A stretch of 8,038 bases of DNA from Cellvibrio sp. (GTDB lineage Bacteria; Pseudomonadota; Gammaproteobacteria; Pseudomonadales; Cellvibrionaceae), in assembly GCA_003524365.1 (NCBI GenBank), contig DQHS01000266.1:1171-9208 (forward strand), written 5' to 3'. Below the pieces are notes generated by a model. It saw nothing but the letters and a program-made list of their open reading frames with translations. It was not told the DNA's origin and did not search any database. Positions 1 to 5,594 of the stretch are shown piece after piece. Both the position numbers and the translations under genes were made by a program. How positions within the stretch are numbered: the stretch's first letter is position 1; each line of letters starts with the position of its first letter.

Positions 1-1315
1 CATCAATCCCCAACATCAATGCTTGGGTCTGGGCGAAGAAGTTTGCCATCAACGCATCGTGGTGACCTTCAACTGCAACAGTGGGTGCGATGGAGCCGAT
101 AAAGTCAGCCGGGATAATATCCGTACCCTGATGTAACATCTGGTAGAAAGCATGCTGGCCGTTGATGCCCACTTCGCCCCACACCAGCGGCACACTGCCA
201 TAACTGATTTGCTCACCCGCCCAATTTACTGATTTACCATTACTTTCCATTTCCGCCTGCTGCATATAGGCAGGGAAGCGGTGTAGGCATTGGTCATAGG
301 GCAGCAGCGCTTGTGCTGGATAACCCAGGAAATTACGATTCCAGATTCCGACCAACGCCAGCATCACCGGCGCATTTTCCGCCAGCGGTGCAGTTTGGAA
401 ATGCTGATCCATTTCGTAAGCGCCCTTCAGCAACTCATCAAACAACTCATAACCGAGGGACAATACAATCGGCAAACCAATCGCCGACCAGAGCGAGAAA
501 CGGCCACCGACCCAATCCCACATATCAAAAATATTTTCTTCGGCGATACCAAATGCCGTCACCAATTTACGATTGGTTGATACCGCCACAAAGTGTTTGG
601 CAATTGCCGACTTATCACCCGCCGCCGCCATAAACCATTGCTCTGCGGTGCCCGCATTGGTCATGGTTTCCTGCGTAGTAAAAGTTTTGGAGGAGATAAC
701 AAATAAGGTGGTTTCAGGATTCAAACCGTCCAACACCTCGGCAATTTGTGCGCCGTCGATATTGGAAACAAAATGCATAGTGAAGTGTTTATCGCTATAA
801 GCCTTGAGTGCTTCGCACACCATTAATGGCCCAAGATTGGAACCGCCAATACCGATGCTCACAATGTCGGTAATCGTCTTGCCGGTAAAACCAACCCACT
901 CGCCAGAGCGCAGTTTTTCGCTCAGTTTGCGCATACGCTCCAGCTCAGCATTGATCGCGGGGCGAGCATCTACTGCATCAATCACAATCGGCTTTGCAGA
1001 CTTATCACGTAGGGCGACGTGCATCACCGCGCGATCTTCAGTGGCGTTAATGTGTTCAGCAGCAAACATCTTGCCACGCCAGCTTTCTACATCGGACTCT
1101 TTGGCCAGTGCAAGCAGCGCCGCTTTGGTTTCATCAGTAATTAAATTTTTGGAGTAGTCGAATAACAGAGTGGATAATTGCAGGGAGAACTTATCAAAAC
1201 GTTTATCATCAGCGGCAAACAAGTCTTTCAGATGTTGGGACTTCATTTCTGCCGCATGGGCAGCCAGGTTTTTCCAGGAGGGTAAATCGGTAGGACGCAC
1301 ATCAGGGTTAGTCAT
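1..1315 (-). CDS. pgi: Glucose-6-phosphate isomerase, C-terminus beyond the left edge
   Basis: Interconverts glucose 6-phosphate and fructose 6-phosphate in glycolysis and gluconeogenesis; cytoplasmic. I translated all 438 visible codons and found no internal stop or frameshift. The protein follows E. coli Pgi throughout; that enzyme has about 549 residues, so roughly 110 residues are missing. Visible family features are the phosphosugar-binding stretch SIGIGGSNLGP, the first PGI signature DWVGGRFSLWSAIG at about residues 267-280 (Arg272 is the conserved active-site arginine), the presumed catalytic base Glu357 in MESNGK, and His388 in GINGQHAFYQ. Glu and His are 31 residues apart, as in mammalian PGI. 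The catalytic lysine near the C-terminus is outside the window. The start codon at 1313-1315 is preceded by GGAG five bases upstream, and the first residues are MTNPDVRPTD. The gene is divergent from the GH84 gene and has a long, hairpin-rich upstream region. Identification is secure. Confidence 0.98.
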   Translation of the reverse strand, partial: MTNPDVRPTDLPSWKNLAAHAAEMKSQHLKDLFAADDKRFDKFSLQLSTLLFDYSKNLITDETKAALLALAKESDVESWRGKMFAAEHINATEDRAVMHVALRDKSAKPIVIDAVDARPAINAELERMRKLSEKLRSGEWVGFTGKTITDIVSIGIGGSNLGPLMVCEALKAYSDKHFTMHFVSNIDGAQIAEVLDGLNPETTLFVISSKTFTTQETMTNAGTAEQWFMAAAGDKSAIAKHFVAVSTNRKLVTAFGIAEENIFDMWDWVGGRFSLWSAIGLPIVLSLGYELFDELLKGAYEMDQHFQTAPLAENAPVMLALVGIWNRNFLGYPAQALLPYDQCLHRFPAYMQQAEMESNGKSVNWAGEQISYGSVPLVWGEVGINGQHAFYQMLHQGTDIIPADFIGSIAPTVAVEGHHDALMANFFAQTQALMLGID

Positions 1316-1384
1316 TTCTACTCCACAAACAAAAATGCCCAAGCGATATACCTGAACAAGTGGTTAATTTCTATTCTGTTAGTT

Positions 1385-1430
1385 TGAGTCCGACCCGACT
1401 CAGACAAGTAGTGAAGGATAACCTTCCTAC
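1385..1430 (-). promoter_or_regulatory. Two tandem hairpins in the presumed pgi leader
   Basis: Hairpin 1 (1385-1402) has a perfect 6-bp stem, TGAGTC against GACTCA, with a 6-nt loop. Hairpin 2 (1408-1430) has a 9-bp stem, GTAG plus GAAGG against CCTTCCTAC, interrupted by one bulged T, with a 4-nt ATAA loop. They are separated by only 5 nt. Neither is followed by a run of U on either strand, so neither is a standard intrinsic terminator. They lie 70-115 bp upstream of the pgi start, so on the minus strand they could form a structured 5' untranslated region that controls message stability or translation. The structures are seen directly; the role is inferred. Confidence 0.35.
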
Positions 1431-1649
1431 CAGCTTCAAAGTTATATGCTTACCATCCTAGAATTAAGCCTTTAGGCGCAAACGAAACTGATAAGCCAGG
1501 AATACACCGAACATTTGCATCAATTACATCAGCAACGCTTAGCTTCGGAACGCCACCAAAACTGCATAAACATCGCAGGAATTGCACGGTTTTAAAAGGC
1601 CGCTATGATAGGCAGATGGGTTTTGGGTGTCAATTAAAGCGCGGTGCCA

Positions 1650-1697
1650 TCAAGGACGAATATCCTGACGGATCAGCATAAAAATATTGTCGCTCAT
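1650..1697 (-). CDS. Possible 15-codon micro-ORF, unknown
   Basis: A minus-strand ATG at 1695-1697 has AGGA seven bases upstream and reads MSDNIFMLIRQDIRP before a TGA at 1650-1652. The same frame stays open for another 36 codons after the TGA, to a TAA at 1539-1541, starting WHRALIDTQN. It could be a true micro-ORF, the remains of a longer broken gene of about 50 codons, or chance. I do not recognise the peptide. It points the same way as pgi and lies within its upstream region, but a leader-peptide role is unsupported because no run of regulatory codons is present. Confidence 0.12.
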   Translation of the reverse strand: MSDNIFMLIRQDIRP

Positions 1698-1745
1698 CAA
1701 AAATTCCTACCAATCCAATTATCATCCAGCCTGTAGATCCCTTCT

Positions 1746-2831
1746 ATGCACACGAATGAAAACTGCACAACACCTTTTGGAATCATTGAAGGTTTTTTTG
1801 GCCGCAGCTGGGGCTGGGAAGATCGAAAAAAATACGCACAGTTTCTTGCACTGAATGGGTACAGCTTTTACATCTACGCACCAAAAGGCGACAAAAATTT
1901 ACGCAAAGACTGGCAAATAGATTGGCCTGTTGATGTTAAAAAATCCCTTGTTGATTTGCGCCAGGTTTATCACACAGCTAATGTGCAGTTTGGGATTGGC
2001 CTCAGCCCCCATGAAATTTATCTCGACAATTCCTGCAACCAGCGCACGCAGTTAGATCAACGCATCAAACAAATTAATCAATTGGAACCGGATATTCTGT
2101 GCATTTTATTTGACGATATGCGCGGCGATATTCCCGGGCTCGCGCAAATCCAGATCGATATAGCCCATCAAGCAGCCGCAACCAGCAACGCAAAAAAAAT
2201 AATCTTCTGCCCAACCTACTACAGTTTCGATCCCGTATTAGAGCGAGTGTTCGGTGCGATGCCGGAGCAATACTGGCAAACCTTTGCGCAGCAGTTGGAT
2301 AAAAGTATCGATATGTTTTGGACAGGCGAAAAAGTCTGCTCAACCAACTACCCTGCGGAACATCTTGCGCAGGTTGCAGAGTTAATCGGCCGCAAACCTT
2401 TTTTATGGGATAACTATCCCGTCAATGACGGTGCGGTGAAATCCAACCTATTGCAACTGCGCGCATTTGAGCAAGGCCACAGCCAATTAGCAGATAAGAT
2501 TGCGGGGCATGCGGTCAATCCTATGAACCAGCCCTGGCTATCGCAAATCCCGCTGGCCAGCTTACCGCTGGCCTATCGCGAGAAAGAAAATTACTTGGCA
2601 GATGCGGCCTTCACCAGCATTTGCAACAACCTTTGCGGTAACGAACTGGCGGAACAACTGCAACGGGACATTCATCAACTGCAAGATCTCGGCTTGAAAA
2701 AACTGACGCAGCATGAGCGACAGGCATTGCAAACGACCTACAAACAATTCACCAACAGCCCTTACGCGCAAGAAATTATTGCCTGGTTAAATGATGAATA
2801 TCAATTTGACCCAGCATGTTTAACTGAATAA
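1746..2831 (+). CDS. GH84 family beta-N-acetylglucosaminidase (O-GlcNAcase-like), no signal peptide
   Basis: Predicted retaining hexosaminidase that removes beta-linked N-acetylglucosamine by substrate-assisted catalysis. The whole N-terminal two thirds (about residues 10-265 of 361) is the NAGidase catalytic barrel (PF07555). Family landmarks are GIIEGFFGR at 12-20, YAPKGD at 44-49 with the substrate-contacting Lys47, the catalytic aspartate pair Asp123-Asp124 in LFDDMRGD, CPTYYSF at 155-161, FWTGEKV at 191-197, WDNYPVNDG at 221-229 and NPM at 258-260. These match the active-site residues of characterised bacterial and human GH84 enzymes, so it is probably active. Residues 270-361 form a short helical tail. 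Nothing resembling a signal peptide precedes the barrel, so a cytoplasmic location is inferred. An in-frame TAG at 1734-1736 limits the start to 1746 or later; the ribosome-binding site is poor. It converges on the esterase gene with an 8-bp gap. Natural substrate unknown. Confidence 0.9.
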   Translation: MHTNENCTTPFGIIEGFFGRSWGWEDRKKYAQFLALNGYSFYIYAPKGDKNLRKDWQIDWPVDVKKSLVDLRQVYHTANVQFGIGLSPHEIYLDNSCNQRTQLDQRIKQINQLEPDILCILFDDMRGDIPGLAQIQIDIAHQAAATSNAKKIIFCPTYYSFDPVLERVFGAMPEQYWQTFAQQLDKSIDMFWTGEKVCSTNYPAEHLAQVAELIGRKPFLWDNYPVNDGAVKSNLLQLRAFEQGHSQLADKIAGHAVNPMNQPWLSQIPLASLPLAYREKENYLADAAFTSICNNLCGNELAEQLQRDIHQLQDLGLKKLTQHERQALQTTYKQFTNSPYAQEIIAWLNDEYQFDPACLTE

Positions 2832-2844
2832 TAAAAAATTTATT
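2830..2844. terminator. AT-only dyad between two convergent stop codons
   Basis: AATAAA, three A residues, then TTTATT form a perfect 6-bp inverted repeat that overlaps the stop codons of both the GH84 gene (2829-2831) and the esterase gene (2840-2842). The stem has no G or C, so it would be a weak terminator. No other terminator fits in the 8-bp gap; transcripts probably run into the opposite gene. Confidence 0.2.
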
Positions 2845-3508
2845 TCATTAACACCGATTGAATCCACTTCGACATAGATTCAACTTGTTCCATGCACACA
2901 GTGTGTTCCATTGGATAAGATTCGTAACTCACAGCACAACCGTGGTCTTGTAAAAAACGATAGGCGCGCTGTCCCAAAGCCTCATTAACGACAGGATCAA
3001 GAATGCCATGCTGAATTAGTATCGGTGTATGTTGATTTGTAGGGTGAATACTGGCGCTGGCGTGAGTAGCAAAATAACTCGATAAAATCAGCAAACCTGC
3101 CAGTGATTTTTCGTAGGTCAACCCCGCGTGATAAGCCACCGCTCCGCCCTGTGAAAACCCCACTAGTATAATTTTTTCACTCGCTACACCACGCGCAATT
3201 TCACGATCAACCAAACGCTGCACGGCCTCAGCACTCGCGATCAATTGCGGCTCATCAACCTTACGGTCAAGATTCATTTCCAAAATATCGTACCAAGCCG
3301 GCATGATATAACCCGCATTAATCGTGACCGGAATTTGCGGCGCGTGCGGAAAAATAAAACGCACAGATAAATCCTTAGGCAAATGCAATTCAGGCACCAG
3401 CGGTGCAAAATCATTGCCATCCGCCCCCAAACCGTGGAGCCAGATCACACTGGCAGTCACAGGCAATTGCGGTTGGGTCACAATTTCAACACAAGGTAAA
3501 TATTCCAT
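2840..3508 (-). CDS. Alpha/beta-hydrolase carboxylesterase (Abhydrolase_2 family)
   Basis: Predicted cytoplasmic serine esterase of the phospholipase/carboxylesterase family (PF02230), which hydrolyses short acyl esters and is related to eukaryotic acyl-protein thioesterases. The 222 residues are the normal length for the family and cover one domain. Visible features are VIWLHGLGADGNDF at 21-34 with the oxyanion-hole region, FPHAPQIPVT at 53-62, MPAWYDI at 69-75, the nucleophile elbow GFSQGG with Ser119, the acid Asp171 in HGILDPVV, and His202 in YPMEHTV. The triad is therefore complete. There is no signal peptide. The start at 3508 is preceded by a modest purine-rich site, GAGAG, about six bases upstream. 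The gene is divergent from ppnN and convergent with the GH84 gene. Its physiological substrate cannot be told from sequence, and no link to GH84 function is implied by the convergent arrangement. Confidence 0.93.
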   Translation of the reverse strand: MEYLPCVEIVTQPQLPVTASVIWLHGLGADGNDFAPLVPELHLPKDLSVRFIFPHAPQIPVTINAGYIMPAWYDILEMNLDRKVDEPQLIASAEAVQRLVDREIARGVASEKIILVGFSQGGAVAYHAGLTYEKSLAGLLILSSYFATHASASIHPTNQHTPILIQHGILDPVVNEALGQRAYRFLQDHGCAVSYESYPMEHTVCMEQVESMSKWIQSVLMK

Positions 3509-3541
3509 AACTACTCTCTTTTGTTTACTTTTTGTGCAAAT

Positions 3542-3570
3542 TATTTATTGGCTTGCCATATTGCTGGTAA
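3542..3570 (-). promoter_or_regulatory. Candidate sigma-70 promoter of the esterase gene
   Basis: On the minus strand, TTACCA (3565-3570; four of six matches to TTGACA) and TAAATA (3542-3547; four of six to TATAAT) are separated by 17 bp. A transcript would start about 25 nt before the esterase start codon, which is a sensible leader length. Found by eye only. Confidence 0.4.
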
Positions 3571-3614
3571 TCGCACATTTGGGCAAGCGCGACAGATAAG
3601 CAGAACCTGAAAAA

Positions 3615-3633
3615 TAACACTACACTGGTGTTA
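3615..3633. promoter_or_regulatory. 19-bp dyad, candidate operator upstream of ppnN
   Basis: TAACAC, seven bases, then GTGTTA form a perfect 6-bp inverted repeat with one further symmetric pair inside (A3622-T3626). It lies 54 bp before the chosen ppnN start and about 45 bp upstream of the esterase -35, so it could bind a dimeric repressor that acts on either gene. It could also be a weak RNA hairpin in the ppnN leader. No clear ppnN -10/-35 pair was found around it. Confidence 0.25.
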
Positions 3634-3675
3634 ATAACTCAAAAAACACTACCAGAACCACTGCATCAATGATGC

Positions 3676-3681
3676 TAAGGA
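3676..3681 (+). promoter_or_regulatory. Ribosome-binding site that sets the ppnN start
   Basis: TAAGGA lies five bases before the ATG at 3687. The in-frame ATG at 3669 has no such site, and TAAGGA lies downstream of it. The 3687 start removes six residues (MMLRNN) that have no counterpart in the family. Confidence 0.75.
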
Positions 3682-3686
3682 ATAAC

Positions 3687-5099
3687 ATGAGTAATCTAAA
3701 TCCCAACCAACCTATTCTCCATGAATCAGGCGCGTATAAAACAGTTGACGCATTGATTTCCCCGATGGATCAATTAAATGTTCTGTCCAAGGTTGAAGTC
3801 GCCAAACTGCTCGACTCCAGCCAAAGCGGCCTCTATAAATTATTCCGCAGCTGTTCACTGGCAGTACTCAATACGGGCAATGATCTGGATGACGGGAAAG
3901 AACTGCTGGAACGCTATAAAGATTTTGATATCAGTATTGTGCAAGAAGAACGCGGCATAAAACTCGCGGTAAAAAATGCACCTGCCAACGCCTTTGTTGA
4001 TGAAAAAATGATTCGCGGTATCAGCGAGCATTTGTTCACTGTTTTGCGTGATGTGATTTACAACAACGATGAACTTAGCGGTAATTCAAAATTCAAAATG
4101 CGCACCTCGGAAGGCATTACCGACGCGGTATTCCATATGTTGCGCAATGCCAACCTATTAAAGCCTGGGTTAGATCCTAACTTGGTGGTTTGCTGGGGCG
4201 GCCACTCAATCAACCGGGTTGAATACGACTACACCAAAGAAGTCGGCTACCAATTAGGCCTGCGCGGTTTGGACATTTGCACCGGCTGCGGCCCCGGTGC
4301 CATGAAAGGCCCGATGAAAGGTGCGACCATTGGCCACGCAAAACAACGCATTAATAATGGCCGCTATATTGGCATTACTGAGCCGGGTATTATCGCCGCT
4401 GAAGCGCCCAACCCGATTGTGAACCAATTAGCGATCATGCCCGATATTGAAAAACGCCTTGAAGCGTTTGTGCGCCTCGGGCACGGCATTATTGTATTCC
4501 CCGGCGGAGCGGGTACAGCAGAAGAAATTCTGTATATTCTTGGCCTGCTGTTGCATCCAGACAATAAAGATATTCCCTTCCCACTGATATTCACTGGCCC
4601 GGAAAATTCAGCGGAGTATTTTACCCGCATCGATAAATTTATCGGCGATACGCTCGGTGCAGAGGCACAAGCGCATTACAAAATTATCGTTAACAATCCG
4701 GAAGCCGTTGCGCAGGCAATGAGAGACGGGATTAAAAAAGTGCGCGAATTCCGCAAACATAGCGATGATGCCTACTACTTTAATTGGCAGTTAAAGATCA
4801 GCCCGGATTTACAACAGCCTTTTATGCCTACCCATGACAATATGCGCAATCTGGAACTCCACAAAAACCAACCAGTAAACCAGTTGGCCGCAAATCTGCG
4901 CCGCGCCTTTTCCGGGATTGTGGCAGGAAATGTAAAGGAGGAAGGTATTTGTGCAATTGAACAATTCGGCCATTTTGAATTGCATGGTGACTACGAAATC
5001 ATGCACCCGGTCGATGAGTTGCTAGAATCCTTCGCCCGCCAAAACCGGATGAAATTGCCAGGGCGCGAATATATTCCCTGCTACAAGGTTATAAAGTAA
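3687..5099 (+). CDS. ppnN: Nucleotide 5'-monophosphate nucleosidase PpnN (YgdH), LOG family
   Basis: Cleaves purine and pyrimidine nucleoside monophosphates to free base and ribose 5-phosphate; the E. coli enzyme is cytoplasmic and stimulated by (p)ppGpp, linking nucleotide pools to the stringent response. With the start at 3687 the protein has 470 residues, against 454 in E. coli, and resembles it from end to end. Domain order: N-terminal DUF4478 region (about 25-135), central LOG/lysine-decarboxylase-like Rossmann domain (about 140-335) and C-terminal DUF3412 region (about 345-465). Key motifs are VCWGGHS at 168-174, CTGCGPGAM at 198-206, MPDIEKRLEAF at 251-261 and the LOG signature PGGAGTAEE at 272-280, whose glutamates include the catalytic one. 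The conserved tail SGIVAGNVKE and RMKLPG...YIPCY is present. The 17 residues before SPMDQL are extra compared with E. coli. The gene appears monocistronic, divergent from the esterase. Regulation by (p)ppGpp is inherited from the family, not shown here. Confidence 0.96.
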   Translation: MSNLNPNQPILHESGAYKTVDALISPMDQLNVLSKVEVAKLLDSSQSGLYKLFRSCSLAVLNTGNDLDDGKELLERYKDFDISIVQEERGIKLAVKNAPANAFVDEKMIRGISEHLFTVLRDVIYNNDELSGNSKFKMRTSEGITDAVFHMLRNANLLKPGLDPNLVVCWGGHSINRVEYDYTKEVGYQLGLRGLDICTGCGPGAMKGPMKGATIGHAKQRINNGRYIGITEPGIIAAEAPNPIVNQLAIMPDIEKRLEAFVRLGHGIIVFPGGAGTAEEILYILGLLLHPDNKDIPFPLIFTGPENSAEYFTRIDKFIGDTLGAEAQAHYKIIVNNPEAVAQAMRDGIKKVREFRKHSDDAYYFNWQLKISPDLQQPFMPTHDNMRNLELHKNQPVNQLAANLRRAFSGIVAGNVKEEGICAIEQFGHFELHGDYEIMHPVDELLESFARQNRMKLPGREYIPCYKVIK

Positions 5100-5101
5100 C
5101 C

Positions 5102-5139
5102 GATTGCATAGACCTAAGCGATCTAGGTTGTAGTCAATC
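5102..5139 (+). terminator. Two-tier stem-loop directly after ppnN
   Basis: GATTG (5102-5106) pairs with CAATC (5135-5139), and inside it ACCTA (5112-5116) pairs with TAGGT (5124-5128) around a 7-nt loop. It begins three bases after the ppnN stop codon, so it may protect or end the ppnN message. It lacks a following T run, so an intrinsic terminator is doubtful. Confidence 0.3.
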
Positions 5140-5166
5140 TCCTACAAAACATAACGACTTTAGCGA

Positions 5167-5364
5167 CTATTCCGCTGCTAGCCATACCAGCATAATAGCT
5201 CTACCAAGGAAGTAGACAATGATGTGAGCTGGCCAGGCAAGGTCAATGGATGCGCCCACCTGTTTAAGGAAGCGATGTCGGGAGACATCAAAGGATTGCA
5301 CTAGCGCAGGAGGAAAGGCGGTCAGGGATTCGAAAGGAATATCGACGCAATTGACTACTTCTAG
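5167..5364 (-). pseudogene. Decayed reading frame, possibly an IS4-type transposase N-terminal remnant
   Basis: Between a TAA at 5365-5367 and a TAG at 5167-5169 the minus strand stays open for 65 codons with no convincing start. The second half reads GASIDLAWPAHIIVYFLGRA, preceded by ESLTAFPPALVQSF. This order recalls the N-terminal domain of IS4-family transposases: a 'P.LVQ' helix, then 'G.ASI....PAE..V..V..LAL'. In those proteins the middle stretch is rich in Arg/Lys, which is missing here, so the match is weak and from memory. If correct, this is a short relic of an insertion sequence with the catalytic DDE domain lost. It may equally be a chance open frame in a non-coding region. No terminal repeats or target duplications of a full element were found. 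Confidence 0.22.
5209..5361. repeat. Imperfect 12-bp inverted-repeat pair bounding about 150 bp
   Basis: GAAGTAGACAAT at 5209-5220 and the reverse complement of GAAGTAGTCAAT at 5350-5361 match at 11 of 12 positions in opposite orientation. The enclosed 129 bp includes a perfect 6-bp hairpin, GATGTC-GGGA-GACATC, at 5274-5289. The arrangement would suit a folded RNA with a closing stem or the ends of a small non-autonomous element. No flanking direct repeats are evident, so neither reading is established. Confidence 0.3.
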
Positions 5365-5383
5365 TTAAGGATAGAATCTGTAC

Positions 5384-5403
5384 GGGGTCGCTTATGCGGC
5401 CCC
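5384..5403. repeat. GC-rich 8-bp hairpin
   Basis: GGGGTCGC, TTAT, GCGGCCCC form an 8-bp stem with one G-T wobble and a 4-nt loop, one of the most stable simple hairpins in the window. On the plus strand TACTCATTTATAGG follows, which is only mildly T-rich, so it might be a weak terminator for transcripts from ppnN. On the minus strand no T run follows. It lies just outside the inverted-repeat pair at 5209-5361. Confidence 0.3.
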
Positions 5404-5481
5404 TACTCATTTATAGGCTTACGAACTTTAAGCTTTCACAAAAGCCCCTTGCTCGCCCCATAGCGTAAAAAAACAGGCGAT

Positions 5482-5524
5482 AAAAAGCCGGTTTAGATAT
5501 GCACTGAATGCACAGCAAACCGGC
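5482..5524 (-). terminator. Intrinsic terminator of the DUF1592-DUF1552 operon
   Basis: On the minus strand, GCCGGTTT (plus 5517-5524) pairs perfectly with AAACCGGC (plus 5487-5494). The 22-nt loop contains a further TGCA/TGCA pairing. TTTTT follows at once (plus 5482-5486), with a second run of seven T at plus 5467-5473. It lies about 70 bp after the DUF1552 stop codon and has the classic stem plus U-run form. The plus strand has no T run, so it acts in one direction. Confidence 0.8.
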
Positions 5525-5594
5525 CTAATACAACATCCCTGTTCCTCCTCGACAATCCTCGCCTGCGTTCTTTCAGTCATTTAAAACTTGGCGA

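Larger units (their letters stand above)
1316..1745. other. 430-bp divergent intergenic region between pgi and the GH84 gene
   Basis: No convincing gene is seen. It must carry the promoters of both flanking genes. For pgi, the best -10-like hexamer on the minus strand is TATAAC at plus positions 1442-1447, but no good -35 lies upstream of it; if used, the leader would be about 120 nt and would contain the two hairpins at 1385-1430. For the GH84 gene I found no clear sigma-70 promoter. The half next to GH84 contains a very short minus-strand reading frame with a good ribosome-binding site, listed separately. Confidence 0.6.
5100..5594. other. 495-bp region without an intact gene
   Basis: Lies between the 3' ends of ppnN and the DUF1552 gene. 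No intact coding sequence was recognised in either direction. It holds a stem-loop just after ppnN, an imperfect inverted-repeat pair, a decayed minus-strand frame, a GC-rich hairpin and the terminator of the right-hand operon, each listed separately. I see nothing in 5404-5481 beyond AT-rich sequence and an AAGCTT palindrome. Confidence 0.7.

Noticed and set aside
290..1355. Several plus-strand open frames opposite pgi
   Set aside because: They lie antisense to a continuous, strongly recognisable Pgi reading frame and encode nothing familiar.
2074..2771. Minus-strand open frames within the GH84 gene
   Set aside because: Antisense shadows of a gene whose conserved motifs are all in the plus frame; compositionally odd and unrecognised.
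3669..3671. ATG at 3669 as ppnN start
   Set aside because: The TAAGGA ribosome-binding site lies downstream of it and is well spaced for the ATG at 3687.
5209..5361. A known structured RNA such as RNase P RNA or tmRNA
   Set aside because: Purine-rich patches looked suggestive, but the conserved RNase P and tmRNA core sequences are absent and the segment is too short.
5384..5403. Group II intron domain V or integron attC site
   Set aside because: The hairpin lacks the AGC/GAAA-type features and length of domain V, no reverse transcriptase gene is present, and no integrase or second attC-like site is seen.
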